From Gemmatimonadota bacterium (GTDB lineage Bacteria; Latescibacterota; UBA2968; UBA8231), in NCBI GenBank assembly GCA_009841115.1, contig VXML01000014.1, positions 28,993-85,386 on the forward strand: a DNA stretch of 56,394 nucleotides, given 5' to 3'. Each line of letters opens with the position of its first letter. The first letter of the stretch is position 1. A model generated the notes under the pieces. That model searched no databases. It was not told the origin of the DNA and saw nothing but the letters and a program-made list of their open reading frames with translations. Shown here piece after piece: positions 42,365-50,765 of this stretch. The translations under genes were made by a program, and so were the position numbers.

Positions 42365-43477
42365 CTATTCTTCTACGGCTGCCGACACCGCATTGGAAAC
42401 CCGCCGCAACAAGCTTCCGTTGGCGACCATTTGGTTGGTCAGCACCACGCAGCTTAGCTGGTGCGCTGCGTCTGCCCACGCCACCGTGCCAGTTGCCCCG
42501 GTATGGCCGAAGGTGTGCGGCGATACCAGATCGCCCCAAAAGGCCCACACCCGCGCCCCACACACGCCCCACCCAAGACCCCACGGCGCGTTGAGCGTGC
42601 CGTTTTGATCCCGCGTCATCGCCGCGACTGCGGCCCGGCTGAAGATGCGCTGGTCGCCGTACGCGCCGCGGTTGAGCATGGTTTGCAAGAGGACCGCCAG
42701 ATCGCGTCCGGTACTGTGCATGCCGCCCCACGGTGCCCCGAAATCGCGCCAGTACGGAGAATTCCACCCCCAGCTCCGCAATTCGTCGTCTTCTTCGGTG
42801 TCCGTCCCGCACCACACGGTATCTTCAATCGGCCAATCGCCCATGCCCAATGCGCTGCGCTCCATGCCCAGCGGCGCGAAAATTTCCTCGCGTTCAAAGT
42901 CGCGCAGCCGCTGGCCGCTGACGCGCTCGACGATCGCGGCTGCCAGCAGGATGCCCTTGCTCTGGTAGCGGAAATCGGTCGCTGGTTTGTAGAGCAGGGG
43001 CGTCTGCATAGCCCGCTCGACAAAGACCTCTACCGGCTCGTGCGCCCGCCGCAGGCTGGTATTCTCCGGCAGCATGTCGGGCATGCCCGATATGTGCGAC
43101 AGCAGGTGGCGCACCTTGATGTCGGGCCGGTCGCCGCCTGTGAACTCGGGTAGGTAGGCGACGGCTGGGTCTTCGAGTGAAATTAGTCCCCGGTCAACGA
43201 GGATCATCAGCGCGCAAGCGGTGACCGGCTTGGTGATCGACGCGAGGAGAAAGATCGAATCCGCATCGACCGGCTGGTCGCTGCCGGGTTTCCGCTGGCC
43301 AGCCCCGCGTGCGAAGATCTCTTTGCCGTGCCGCGCCACTGTTAGCGAGGCCGCGCTGATCTGGCCGGCTTCGATAGCAGCCGTGAGCAGGCTAAAGGCC
43401 CGTTCGAGTTGTGCGGCCGACATGCCGACAGCCGCTGGGTCGCCCATTTGCAAAACCGTTCCGTCCGTTGTCATCAT
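42365..43477 (-). CDS. Serine hydrolase, class C beta-lactamase / DD-peptidase fold
   Basis: Starting at 43477 after AAAGGAAGC gives 370 residues; an upstream ATG at 43513 overlaps the HAD gene and lacks a ribosome site. The active-site S-x-x-K motif is in LLASITKPVTA. The YxN motif is YQS (FRYQSKGILLA), a deviation from YAN/YSN. The third motif is HxG-like (TFGHTGATG). No signal peptide is evident, so the enzyme may be cytoplasmic, as in many esterases of this family. True antibiotic hydrolysis is unlikely. Hydrolysis of an ester or amide is the safer call. Confidence 0.85.
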   Translation of the reverse strand: MMTTDGTVLQMGDPAAVGMSAAQLERAFSLLTAAIEAGQISAASLTVARHGKEIFARGAGQRKPGSDQPVDADSIFLLASITKPVTACALMILVDRGLISLEDPAVAYLPEFTGGDRPDIKVRHLLSHISGMPDMLPENTSLRRAHEPVEVFVERAMQTPLLYKPATDFRYQSKGILLAAAIVERVSGQRLRDFEREEIFAPLGMERSALGMGDWPIEDTVWCGTDTEEDDELRSWGWNSPYWRDFGAPWGGMHSTGRDLAVLLQTMLNRGAYGDQRIFSRAAVAAMTRDQNGTLNAPWGLGWGVCGARVWAFWGDLVSPHTFGHTGATGTVAWADAAHQLSCVVLTNQMVANGSLLRRVSNAVSAAVEE

Positions 43478-43505
43478 GCTTCCTTTCTTTAGGATAGGCG
43501 CAACA

Positions 43506-44231
43506 TTAACCAACTAACCCGACCACTTCCCTCAGCCCCGCTATCACTCGCACCCTGTCCTCCGTCCATTCTGACTCTACTGGAGAGCCAGCCGCGCCGA
43601 GCGACCGCCGAATCAACACGGGCCGCAGCCCCGCCGCCCTAGCCCCTGCTACGTCGTCTTCCGGTGAATCGCCGACGAAGAGCGCCTCGTCCGTCGCCAA
43701 TCCGGTCTGCTCCAGCGCCGGGACGAAGATCGCCGGATCGGGCTTTTTGACGCCGACATCGCCGGAGACGACGACCGCGTCGAAAAAGGGGCGCAACGCC
43801 AGTTCGTCTAGCAAGCGGTGGACGTGCGTCGGATGGTCGAAGTTGGAGATCAGCGCCAGCTTGTAGCGGCCTTGCAGTTCGCCGAGCACGCTTTTGGCCT
43901 CGGGGTCGAGTTGCGTGTGTGCGTGCCACGCCGCTACGCTCGCTTCGCTGATTTGCCGCAATTCCTCCAATGCCAACGCCAAGCCCAACTCCCCGACGAA
44001 CCCGCGCATGCGACGCTCGTACACTGTCAGCCCGTCGTCCTGCACTGGCGGCTCGGGTTGGAGCAGAAATTCCTCGCATAGTCGGAGTAACGTTTCTTCA
44101 TCAAACGCATGGCCACTATCGATAAGCTCGCGGCGTATGGCATGGTACCAACTCTCTCCCGCGGCTTCCATATCGCCATAGCACAGCAATGTGCCGTAGA
44201 GATCGAAGAATACACCTCGTATTTCAGTCAT
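43506..44231 (-). CDS. HAD family hydrolase
   Basis: This 241-residue protein has motif I FFDLYGTLL (nucleophile Asp, with Tyr where the acid/base Asp usually sits), motif II ALISNFD, motif III lysine in VKKPDP, and motif IV FVGDSPEDDV. The helical cap lies between I and II, placing it in the haloacid dehalogenase-like C1 group. The DxYGT form is common in phosphatases and dehalogenases of this branch, so the substrate cannot be fixed. The beta-lactamase-fold gene follows 28 bp downstream. Confidence 0.88.
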   Translation of the reverse strand: MTEIRGVFFDLYGTLLCYGDMEAAGESWYHAIRRELIDSGHAFDEETLLRLCEEFLLQPEPPVQDDGLTVYERRMRGFVGELGLALALEELRQISEASVAAWHAHTQLDPEAKSVLGELQGRYKLALISNFDHPTHVHRLLDELALRPFFDAVVVSGDVGVKKPDPAIFVPALEQTGLATDEALFVGDSPEDDVAGARAAGLRPVLIRRSLGAAGSPVESEWTEDRVRVIAGLREVVGLVG

Positions 44232-44284
44232 TGATTTTCTTTCTAATTCGGCTCAAGGCGGAGGATAGCGTCTGCGCGGCTCAA

Positions 44285-44920
44285 TCACAACCTCTTGCCC
44301 ACCCATAGGGCACCTCGGCGCACCACTTCTTGGAAGGGGGGGTTTTCCAGCACTGCGTTGTCGTGGCCCAAGGCAAAGAAGAACACTCGGCCCTGACCAT
44401 AGGTGTGATGATAGGCCATGACGTGGGTTTCGTCGCGGCCAGGATCATAGGCGTGCATGAGGTGATGTGAGCGGTTGGGGTCGTGCTTGAGGTAGTGCAG
44501 CTCGTCGGTCACGGCAAACTCTTTGAGGCCGGTGGAAATGGGATGGTCGGAGTCGGAGATGGTGATGGTGAAATCCATGTACGGGCTGTGGCCGTTGAAA
44601 AAGCCGTTGAGCATTTGGTGGTAGCCGGCGTTGTCGCGGAAGGAAGCGTCTGCGGTGTGTAGGCCAAAGAAGCCGCCGCCGCGTTCGATAAAGTGCAAGA
44701 GTCCCTGTTCTTGGGCTTGGGTGAAGTGGCCGACGTCCGTGAAGAAGAGCGTGGCGTCGTACGCGGCGAGGCCGTTGGCCATGACCTCATAGTCGCGCGA
44801 GAAATCGGCCTCAATCTGGGCGTCTTGGTTCAGAAGGTCGGTCAGAAATCGACCTTGGCCTTCGTGGTCGTGGTAGATGCCTTCGGTGCCGACGAATACT
44901 AAAAGTTTAACGGGAGCCAT
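44285..44920 (-). CDS. ThuA-like domain protein
   Basis: The 211-residue product shows the ThuA (trehalose-utilisation-like, GATase1-fold) pattern: VKLLVFVGTEGIYHDHEGQ, YDATLFFTDVGHFT, GGFFGLHTADASFRDN, then DELHYLKHD and VMAYHHTYGQGRVFFFALGHD. The family is found in sugar-metabolism operons but its biochemistry is poorly known. The start overlaps the end of the glutaredoxin gene by 14 bp. A short diverged copy of its ribosome site and first codons lies upstream of the ABC ATPase gene (52545-52597). Confidence 0.88.
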   Translation of the reverse strand: MAPVKLLVFVGTEGIYHDHEGQGRFLTDLLNQDAQIEADFSRDYEVMANGLAAYDATLFFTDVGHFTQAQEQGLLHFIERGGGFFGLHTADASFRDNAGYHQMLNGFFNGHSPYMDFTITISDSDHPISTGLKEFAVTDELHYLKHDPNRSHHLMHAYDPGRDETHVMAYHHTYGQGRVFFFALGHDNAVLENPPFQEVVRRGALWVGKRL

Positions 44921-45227
44921 GGCGGGTTTTTCCTTTGGTTATTGGGTTGGGAACGGCGGTAAGGAGTTTCTCCAACTCACCGCGACGTTCGAGCTCGTCG
45001 AGAGTCTCCTCGGTTCCTAGGTATTCCCCGTCGACGAAGATCTGCGGAATTGTGCCGTCCCCACCGGTTCGACGCAGCATTTCCTTGAAGTTGGCAGTCG
45101 GCAGTTTGAAGCCGAAGTAGAAGCGAATGGGGATCTTGGTGTATCGAATCCCCTTTCGCCACAGCATCAGGCGCGCCTTCCAGCAGTACCCGCAGAACGG
45201 GCTCAGGTAGATTTCGACTTTCGGCAT
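44907..45227 (-). CDS. Glutaredoxin-like protein
   Basis: Starting at 45227 gives 106 residues: MPKVEIYLSPFCGYCWKA, with the redox motif C-G-Y-C and a proline in TIPQIFVDGEYLGTEET before the GSH-binding helix, as in glutaredoxins. An upstream in-frame ATG (45254) is less likely. GGAG is 9 nt before the chosen start. The C-terminus is basic and extended. It overlaps the ThuA start by 14 bp. Confidence 0.88.
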   Translation of the reverse strand: MPKVEIYLSPFCGYCWKARLMLWRKGIRYTKIPIRFYFGFKLPTANFKEMLRRTGGDGTIPQIFVDGEYLGTEETLDELERRGELEKLLTAVPNPITKGKTRHGSR

Positions 45228-45256
45228 TTTATTTCTCCGACGTTGATGCTTCACTA

Positions 45257-45297
45257 CCGACCAGACTTAGGCGCGGGAATATACCCCATATCAAGCC
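45257..45297 (-). pseudogene. Scrap of ABC permease gene (GHIPASQVWSVVG region)
   Basis: On the minus strand this reads GGGTATATTCCCGCG, a short gap, then AAGTCTGGTCGGTAGTG. It matches GGGCATATCCCCGCG and CAAGTCTGGTCGGTGGTA near 50.86-50.90 kb in the first ABC-2 permease gene (protein GHIPASQVWSVVG). Similarity is strong over about 40 nt with one base shifted. It lies between the Ldh-type and glutaredoxin genes and codes for nothing by itself. Confidence 0.6.
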
Positions 45298-46343
45298 CAG
45301 CGGATTGGTATCTCTAAATCGCGGGCTAGGTCTTCTACTTGGTTGGCCAAGGTGGCTTCGAGGGCAATACCGTTTTTTAGGTAGTCGGCGCGCCGCTGGT
45401 AGCTGCCTTCGCCCGGCCACTGCACTGGGCCCTGCTCGGGTGCTGTTTCCACGGATTTAATATGGGCCTTCAGATCGGCGCTGCGGCTGTGCAGCCAGTC
45501 GCCAAAGGGCTTGAGGGCGATAAAGCACTTGGTGGAGCCGCCGGCCGAATCCGTTGGCCGCTCCTCGGTGCCCTGTTCAAAAGCGAGGAGGCCGCCGGCC
45601 AGTCCAGCCGTGAGCAGATCGACCATAAAGGCAAGTCCCGAGCCTTTGTGCTGACCCATGGGCAAAAAGCGCCACGATTGCAGCAGAGCGCTTGGGTCCA
45701 TAGTGGGCTTTCCGCGCTCGTCCAAGCCCCAACCTTCGGGAACGCTGCGTCCAGCGGCCTCGGCTTGGCGCACGCGGCTTATGGAGGATTGGGTCATGGC
45801 CAAGTCGAGGACCACAGGCTCGCCGTCGGCCGTGGGAATGCCAATGGCGAGGGGATTGTTGCCGAGGGAAGGGACGCGCGTGCCCCAGGCGGGAAAGTTG
45901 GCGAACGCGTTGGTGAAGGCTAGGCCGACTAGCCCGGCGCGAGCGGCCCGCAACGCGTAGCTATGTCCGCGTCCCCAGTGTCCGACGTTGCGGACGACGC
46001 AGGTGCCCACGCCGTATTGCTGTGCCCGTTCGAGAGACCAATCCATGCCCTGCGCCGAAGAGAAGCGGCCAATGCCGCCGCCGGCGTCGATTAGCCGGGA
46101 GGCTGGGTACTCGACGATGGTTTCAAAGGGGGGATCGGGAGCCAAAATGCCTTGGCGGATGTAATTGATCGTCGAGGGCAACAGGGCGACGCCGTGGGTG
46201 TGGCCGCCGTGCAGGTCCACTTCCGCGCCGATTTGGGCTTCGATCGCGGCCACGTGCGGCGGTACCCCTGCGGCTGCGAGCGAGTCGAGGAAGAATTGTT
46301 CCAGATCGGCGTGGGCGATGCGCTTGGGACGGCTCATGGTCAT
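45291..46343 (-). CDS. Ldh family oxidoreductase (malate/L-lactate dehydrogenase type 2)
   Basis: The 350-residue protein matches the YlbC/Ldh2 family rather than the Rossmann LDHs: an N-terminal helical part (HADLEQFFLDSLAAAGV), the VDLHGGHTHGVALLPS segment with the catalytic histidine, NVGHWGRGHSYALRAA, GNNPLAIGIPTADGEP, and the C-terminal GQHKGSGLAFMVDLLTAGLAGG. It reduces or oxidises 2-oxo or 2-hydroxy acids (malate, ureidoglycolate, 2,3-diketogulonate) with NAD(P). It is followed by a scrap of permease sequence. The substrate is unknown. Confidence 0.92.
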   Translation of the reverse strand: MTMSRPKRIAHADLEQFFLDSLAAAGVPPHVAAIEAQIGAEVDLHGGHTHGVALLPSTINYIRQGILAPDPPFETIVEYPASRLIDAGGGIGRFSSAQGMDWSLERAQQYGVGTCVVRNVGHWGRGHSYALRAARAGLVGLAFTNAFANFPAWGTRVPSLGNNPLAIGIPTADGEPVVLDLAMTQSSISRVRQAEAAGRSVPEGWGLDERGKPTMDPSALLQSWRFLPMGQHKGSGLAFMVDLLTAGLAGGLLAFEQGTEERPTDSAGGSTKCFIALKPFGDWLHSRSADLKAHIKSVETAPEQGPVQWPGEGSYQRRADYLKNGIALEATLANQVEDLARDLEIPIRWA

Positions 46344-46382
46344 TGCCTTATTGATGAGAAGCCGAAGGGTGAGGCGGATTAT

Positions 46383-47600
46383 TTACGGTCCTGTCGGCAA
46401 TGTCCACAAGGACAGATCAGTGGCGTCTTTGATCAGCAGTCGGTCGCCCAATACCACTGGGTGCGCCCAAGTGGGGCTATCGGCGACTTGGTATTGGGCC
46501 AGTGTCTTCCAGGCTGTGGCGCTGGGTTCGATGATACTGAGGATGGCGTCGTTGCCCAGACTGAAAAGAACCTCGGCGGCGCTAAGCAGGGAGATATAGT
46601 CGCCTTGGCGGCCTTCGGTGGCCCATAATGTTTTGCCGGTACGGGCGTCGAGGCAGAAGAATTGGCCTTTGCGCTGGGTCGAGAAGGCGTAGAGCAGGTC
46701 GCCGTGCAAGACGGGCGAATTGGTGTACATCCACAAATTTGGATTGTGCCAGACCGTTTCGGCCACCCAGCCGCTGTCGGTGCGGGTAGGGCGCACGGCC
46801 AGAGTGCCGCGTTCCATAGCGGTGAGGATGAGGTTGTCGCCGCTGCGCAGAGGAGTGGGGATATTCTCCTCCCAGGGATGGGAGAAGGGGATTTGCCACA
46901 AGAGTTCACCCGTGGCCGGATTGAGGGCAATGCAGTGCTGGAAAGTAAGGAGCACTAATTGCCGGGTACCGTCCCAAGTGCCGATAATGGGCGAGGAGTA
47001 AGAAGGTCCATCTGCGTCCCAAGTCCACACCGTTTTGCCACTGCGGCCGTCAAAGGCGGTGAGCGGTCCCACCTTGCCATCGCCGATGTGGACGATAACC
47101 CGGCCGTCGACGATGATGGGGGAAGCCGAGGTGCCAAAGGGAAGGGACTGATTTAGGCGGTGTCGCCACAACAGTTGGCCGCTGGCTGCCTCGTAGGCCG
47201 ACAGCACTTGGGTTACGCCATAGGTATAGAGTACGCCGTCGGCCAAGGCAGGAGTGGCAAAGGGGCCTTTGCCGCGCTCGTCGGCGTGGTGGGTGGCCCA
47301 CTGATAGGGGACATCGCCGTATGAATCCTGCCACAATAGGCGACCCTCGGCGAGATCAAGGGCGCTGACGTACTCTTCTTCATCCCGGCGAGTGTGGACG
47401 AAGATGTGGCCACCGCTTACTACGGGCGAGGCGTCGCCGCGTCCCACAGGGGTACGCCATTGCAATTGGAGTGAATCGGGCCAATCAGTCGGAGCGGAGA
47501 AATTGGCAATTTGGCCATCGCGCTGGGGGCCTCGCCACTGGGGCCAGTCGGCGGCGGTGACCGCGGCTGGGAGGAAAAGGAACAATAGTTGGCGCAACAT
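46383..47600 (-). CDS. PQQ-like beta-propeller repeat protein
   Basis: This 405-residue protein has a short signal peptide (RQLLFLFLPAAVTAA) and repeated blade motifs DWPQWRGPQRDGQ, ALDLAEGRLLWQDS, AYEAASGQLLWRHR, FDGRSGKTVWTWDADG, ALNPATGELLWQIP and DARTGKTLWATE. These match the PQQ_2 type propeller found in outer-membrane assembly and dehydrogenase-like proteins. No PQQ-dependent catalytic residues are recognised, so it may be structural or substrate-sensing. It lies 39 bp before the Ldh-type gene on the same strand. Confidence 0.88.
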   Translation of the reverse strand: MLRQLLFLFLPAAVTAADWPQWRGPQRDGQIANFSAPTDWPDSLQLQWRTPVGRGDASPVVSGGHIFVHTRRDEEEYVSALDLAEGRLLWQDSYGDVPYQWATHHADERGKGPFATPALADGVLYTYGVTQVLSAYEAASGQLLWRHRLNQSLPFGTSASPIIVDGRVIVHIGDGKVGPLTAFDGRSGKTVWTWDADGPSYSSPIIGTWDGTRQLVLLTFQHCIALNPATGELLWQIPFSHPWEENIPTPLRSGDNLILTAMERGTLAVRPTRTDSGWVAETVWHNPNLWMYTNSPVLHGDLLYAFSTQRKGQFFCLDARTGKTLWATEGRQGDYISLLSAAEVLFSLGNDAILSIIEPSATAWKTLAQYQVADSPTWAHPVVLGDRLLIKDATDLSLWTLPTGP

Positions 47601-47611
47601 GTGGAGTTTCG

Positions 47612-47657
47612 TCAGCTTCTCGTAGAGCGGTAATATCGCACGCCCACTTACCAGCCG
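47612..47657. repeat. Left copy of a 46-bp direct repeat flanking two genes
   Basis: This segment matches 49959-50004 at about 40 of 46 positions by eye (both contain CGTAGAGCGGTA and CGCACGCCCACTT). The right copy is the 3' end of the second ABC-2 permease gene (residues VGVRHYRSTGS). The left copy reads VGVRYYRSTRS followed by a stop. The block between, two genes of about 2.3 kb, therefore appears inserted by a recombination event that duplicated the permease tail. Confidence 0.7.
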
Positions 47658-48877
47658 CGCACCATATAGGCCTGCAACACGCCGCTTTCATCGGAATTGA
47701 AGAAGCCCCATCGTCCGTCCGGTGAGAGGAAAGGATGGATGTGGGTATCTTTCTGCCAGGACGATCCGGGGTTTGCGATCTTCCGCGCATTCGCGAGTGC
47801 GCCAGCCTCTTCCCCGGGAAGGTCGAATAGCCAGACAGCGCCGCCTGCGTCTTTCGGGCCTGCATCTGTTATCAAACGGGTCCCGTCTATGTCCGTTGCG
47901 AAATGCCAGAAATCGGGCCCGGCAAAGGAGCGGGATAGGTTGTTGCGCCAGCCGTTCGGCGTGTTGATGCCTTCATCGCCGACATGTACTGCCGCCCTGC
48001 CCGAGATGAGCTGTCTTTCGTCTGACTCGCGCGTCGAGGTGCTGGTAATGGCAATGTTGCTTTTCCCCTGCCAGCACTGATGCCCCTGACAGAACTCGTT
48101 CCCATCCCTGCCCCAGGGGAAGTCGCGCAGATTTGTTCCATCGTCCCGGATTAAGTGGATGTCCGCGCCTAGTCCGCTGGTGAGCTTTTCCACCCTGCCG
48201 TCGGCTGTAATGATATTCCCGTGATTTTCCTGGATCATGAGGTCGTGGGAAGCCACGGGGTCCATTTGACGCGTGTACTGCGGGTGTAGGTTGCACCAGG
48301 TGGGACCGTGAAGGACCAACCGCACGGATGGCTCTTCGATCTCGAAGACGAGCAGACCCCAAGGCTCCCCTGCGCTTTTGCCTTCTCCGAGGTATCCCGA
48401 GATGGAGATGCGCCTCCCATCGGCTGAAATCGTCGAAAGCGGATATGGTCGGCTCAGCCTGAAATCGGTCTCCGGAATCGCGTGATCGAGGACGTAGATG
48501 ATCTCGCGTTCAGACCCATCCAGTCCGACCCGCTTCAGCGTCAGTCGTCCGCCTCTTCCGTGCTCTGTTTCATTGACGAAGTAGTACAGGTAGTTGCCAT
48601 CTGGTGAGATAGACGGCCCCGTCGTTCCAAGCTCGGTGGTGATCGGCGTCAGGCTGCAATTGTCTTCTAGGTTGCAAATCAGAAACTGGTGCTCGGGGTC
48701 CTTGGGATCTGAGCCGTGCGGGTGTGCCGAGCGGTGGAGGATCAGCCGCTGTGAATCGGGCGTGAAGATCTGCGCCTCCATATAGACATGCGATGAGGGG
48801 ATCGACTCATCCGTGAGCTGAATGATTTCGAGATGATCCCGCTCGGTCTCGGGGACGAGGTCAGGTCGAACTTTCAT
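47648..48877 (-). CDS. Oligogalacturonate lyase-like beta-propeller protein
   Basis: Starting at 48877 (MKVRPDLVPETERDHLEII) gives 409 residues; the open frame upstream has no ribosome support. Repeated blade signatures such as ISPDGNYLYYF, ISADGRRISISGYL, IHPFLSPDGRWGFF and IDGTRLITDAG match the WD40-like/TolB-type propeller that includes oligogalacturonate lyase. The catalytic metal-binding histidines cannot be confirmed by eye. It sits beside a homocysteine methyltransferase within a block flanked by direct repeats. Its function is probably carbohydrate-related, but this is weak. Confidence 0.75.
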   Translation of the reverse strand: MKVRPDLVPETERDHLEIIQLTDESIPSSHVYMEAQIFTPDSQRLILHRSAHPHGSDPKDPEHQFLICNLEDNCSLTPITTELGTTGPSISPDGNYLYYFVNETEHGRGGRLTLKRVGLDGSEREIIYVLDHAIPETDFRLSRPYPLSTISADGRRISISGYLGEGKSAGEPWGLLVFEIEEPSVRLVLHGPTWCNLHPQYTRQMDPVASHDLMIQENHGNIITADGRVEKLTSGLGADIHLIRDDGTNLRDFPWGRDGNEFCQGHQCWQGKSNIAITSTSTRESDERQLISGRAAVHVGDEGINTPNGWRNNLSRSFAGPDFWHFATDIDGTRLITDAGPKDAGGAVWLFDLPGEEAGALANARKIANPGSSWQKDTHIHPFLSPDGRWGFFNSDESGVLQAYMVRGW

Positions 48878-48888
48878 GTCTTTGTTCC

Positions 48889-49869
48889 TCACTCCTTGAC
48901 GACTGGGTGCATGGCCGCAATGTGCTCCGGCCCTGAAGCGCAGCAGCCGCCAATGATCTGGGCGCCCATCCGCTTCCACTCGCCGGCAAACTCCGCCATG
49001 CGGGAGGGGTAGTAGTCGGCGTTTTGCAGGATGTCCACGCCGGCACTGGGTTTTTGATTTGTGAGCGTCGGCCTGTTGGCAATAGGGCCGGTCGGGTTGT
49101 AGCCGAGGTTGGGGTACGCGCCGACGGGACCGGCAAACGCCTCCCGGAGTATGGGGAGACCGACGGAGATGTTTTCCGGGTTGCTGCACATGAGGAGGAC
49201 GGCATTGACGGGATGGCCTTCGAGGGCGTTGGCGAGATCAATCAGGCTCTCGCCATACTGCATTGCGCCGTCGTCTTGGATGTGCCGAACTCCTAAGAAG
49301 ACCGGCACGCCTGCCTCGGCACAGCCATCGACAGCCTCGACGCAGTCCTCGATGAAGCCGACGTACTCGGCCAGGATCAGGTCGGCACCCTCGTCGGCCA
49401 GAAGCTTGGCGTGGTCGGCCCACTCCCTGCGGTACGCTTCAAGACCCAAGGCGCGGGTGTCTGAGACTGGGCTGGTAGATGACATCGCTCCTTGGAGGCT
49501 GGGGGCGGCGATGCCGCCGGCGACGTACGCCTCTTGGCGCATGGCGTTGCGGGCCTCGACGGCGTTGCGAATCGCGGCGGTCGCATAGGTGCGCCAGGCG
49601 TGGCGCTCACCGATAGAGTCGAGCCGGGTAGGCGTCGTCCAGAAGTTGTTACTGGTGATGATGTCGGCCCCGACGCGAAGGTAGTCTGAGTGCACCTGCT
49701 GAACCACGTCGGCGTACTCGAGGTTGGCCGTTGCCGACCACGCCTTGAGTCGGTATTCGGCGTCTTTGAGGACATCGGCTCCGCGGCGCTGCAACTCCGA
49801 GCCGGTCCCGCCGTCCAGCAGAAGCGCATCGCCGTTGTGGAGCCGTTGGGCGATGGTGTGTGCGGCCAT
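48889..49869 (-). CDS. Homocysteine S-methyltransferase family protein
   Basis: The start at 49869 follows CGGAGAG; the frame continues upstream across the permease end but that is not coding. The 326-residue product has LLDGGTGSELQRRGAD, ITSNNFWTTPTRL, LLMCSNPENIS (first Zn-binding Cys) and IIGGCCASGPEHIAAM (the Cys-Cys pair), typical of zinc-dependent S-methylmethionine or betaine homocysteine methyltransferases. It would make methionine from homocysteine. It lies 11 bp before the lyase-like gene in the same block. Confidence 0.9.
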   Translation of the reverse strand: MAAHTIAQRLHNGDALLLDGGTGSELQRRGADVLKDAEYRLKAWSATANLEYADVVQQVHSDYLRVGADIITSNNFWTTPTRLDSIGERHAWRTYATAAIRNAVEARNAMRQEAYVAGGIAAPSLQGAMSSTSPVSDTRALGLEAYRREWADHAKLLADEGADLILAEYVGFIEDCVEAVDGCAEAGVPVFLGVRHIQDDGAMQYGESLIDLANALEGHPVNAVLLMCSNPENISVGLPILREAFAGPVGAYPNLGYNPTGPIANRPTLTNQKPSAGVDILQNADYYPSRMAEFAGEWKRMGAQIIGGCCASGPEHIAAMHPVVKE

Positions 49870-49957
49870 TTGGTCTCTCCGATGGGAGGGCAAAGGTACA
49901 TGTCTGCCGGGTCGCGTCAAGGTAAGTGAGATGGCTCGGCAGGTGCCAAAGCCAACG

Positions 49958-50761
49958 TCAGCTTCCCGTAGAGCGGTAGTGCCGCACGCCCACTTGCCAG
50001 ACGCGCAGACAGACCGCGAAAAAGAGCAGGCCCACGACCGGGGCCAGCCATTGGAATAACGGCCCTGAACCCAAGGGATCGGGGCGTTCCAAAATCCCCA
50101 GCGCCGGATAATAGCTGACACAGGCGAGGGGGATGACGTAGGTAAAAAAGCGGCGGAACCACGCGCGGTAAATCGCTAGCGGGTACTGGGCTGTCTCCAC
50201 GCCGCCGTAGGTTACGGTGTTGACGATTTCCAAGCTCTCGGTGGTCCAAAAAGCCAGCGTCGCTTGTAGCACTATGAGGCCGTAAAACAAGCAAGCGCCA
50301 CCGAGGACGGTGAGCAAGGCGAGGAGCAGCTTGTCCGGCGTCCAAGTTAGGTCTAAGGCATGTGCGGCCCACAGCAGGACGACCAAGCCCTGGGTGAGGC
50401 GGCCGATGCGCTTGAGGGTGAGTTCTTGTCCGGCCAATTGCAAAGCCGTGCTGCGGGGGCGCAGCAGCAGGCGGTCGAAGTCGCCGCTTTTGACCGTGGA
50501 GGCGAACAAGTCAAAGCCGCGCGAGAAGGCGTCGCACAGGGCAAAGGCGATATTGATTAGGCCGTAAAAGAAGGCCACTTCGGGCAGGCTCCAAGTGTCG
50601 AGGGCGGCGAAGCGGTCAAAGAGCACCCAGACGCCCAAGAATTCTAGGCCGGTCATCAGGCCGTGGCCCACGGATAGCATGACAAAAGAGGCCCGGTACT
50701 GCATTTGACTGCGGAAGGAGATGTCGATATAGCGGCCGTACAGGCGCAGTCCATCGAGCAC
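49958..50761 (-). CDS. ABC-2 type permease (PF06182-like), second subunit
   Basis: The 267-residue membrane protein has six predicted helices (FVMLSVGHGLMTGLEFLGVW, LTQGLVVLLWAAHAL, LLLALLTVLGGACLFYGL, LFQWLAPVVGLLFFAVCLRV) and a cytoplasmic motif SGDFDRLLLRPRSTALQL typical of this permease family. It lies 4 bp after the first permease gene, and both follow the ATPase. The two permeases and one ATPase form an exporter of an unidentified lipid, peptide or polysaccharide. Its last 45 bp recur near 47.6 kb. Confidence 0.88.
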   Translation of the reverse strand: MLDGLRLYGRYIDISFRSQMQYRASFVMLSVGHGLMTGLEFLGVWVLFDRFAALDTWSLPEVAFFYGLINIAFALCDAFSRGFDLFASTVKSGDFDRLLLRPRSTALQLAGQELTLKRIGRLTQGLVVLLWAAHALDLTWTPDKLLLALLTVLGGACLFYGLIVLQATLAFWTTESLEIVNTVTYGGVETAQYPLAIYRAWFRRFFTYVIPLACVSYYPALGILERPDPLGSGPLFQWLAPVVGLLFFAVCLRVWQVGVRHYRSTGS

Positions 50762-50765
50762 GGCT

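Noticed and set aside
42365..43477. Antibiotic resistance beta-lactamase.
   Set aside because: The fold matches class C-like serine hydrolases broadly, there is no signal peptide and the YxN motif is altered, so a resistance claim is not supported.
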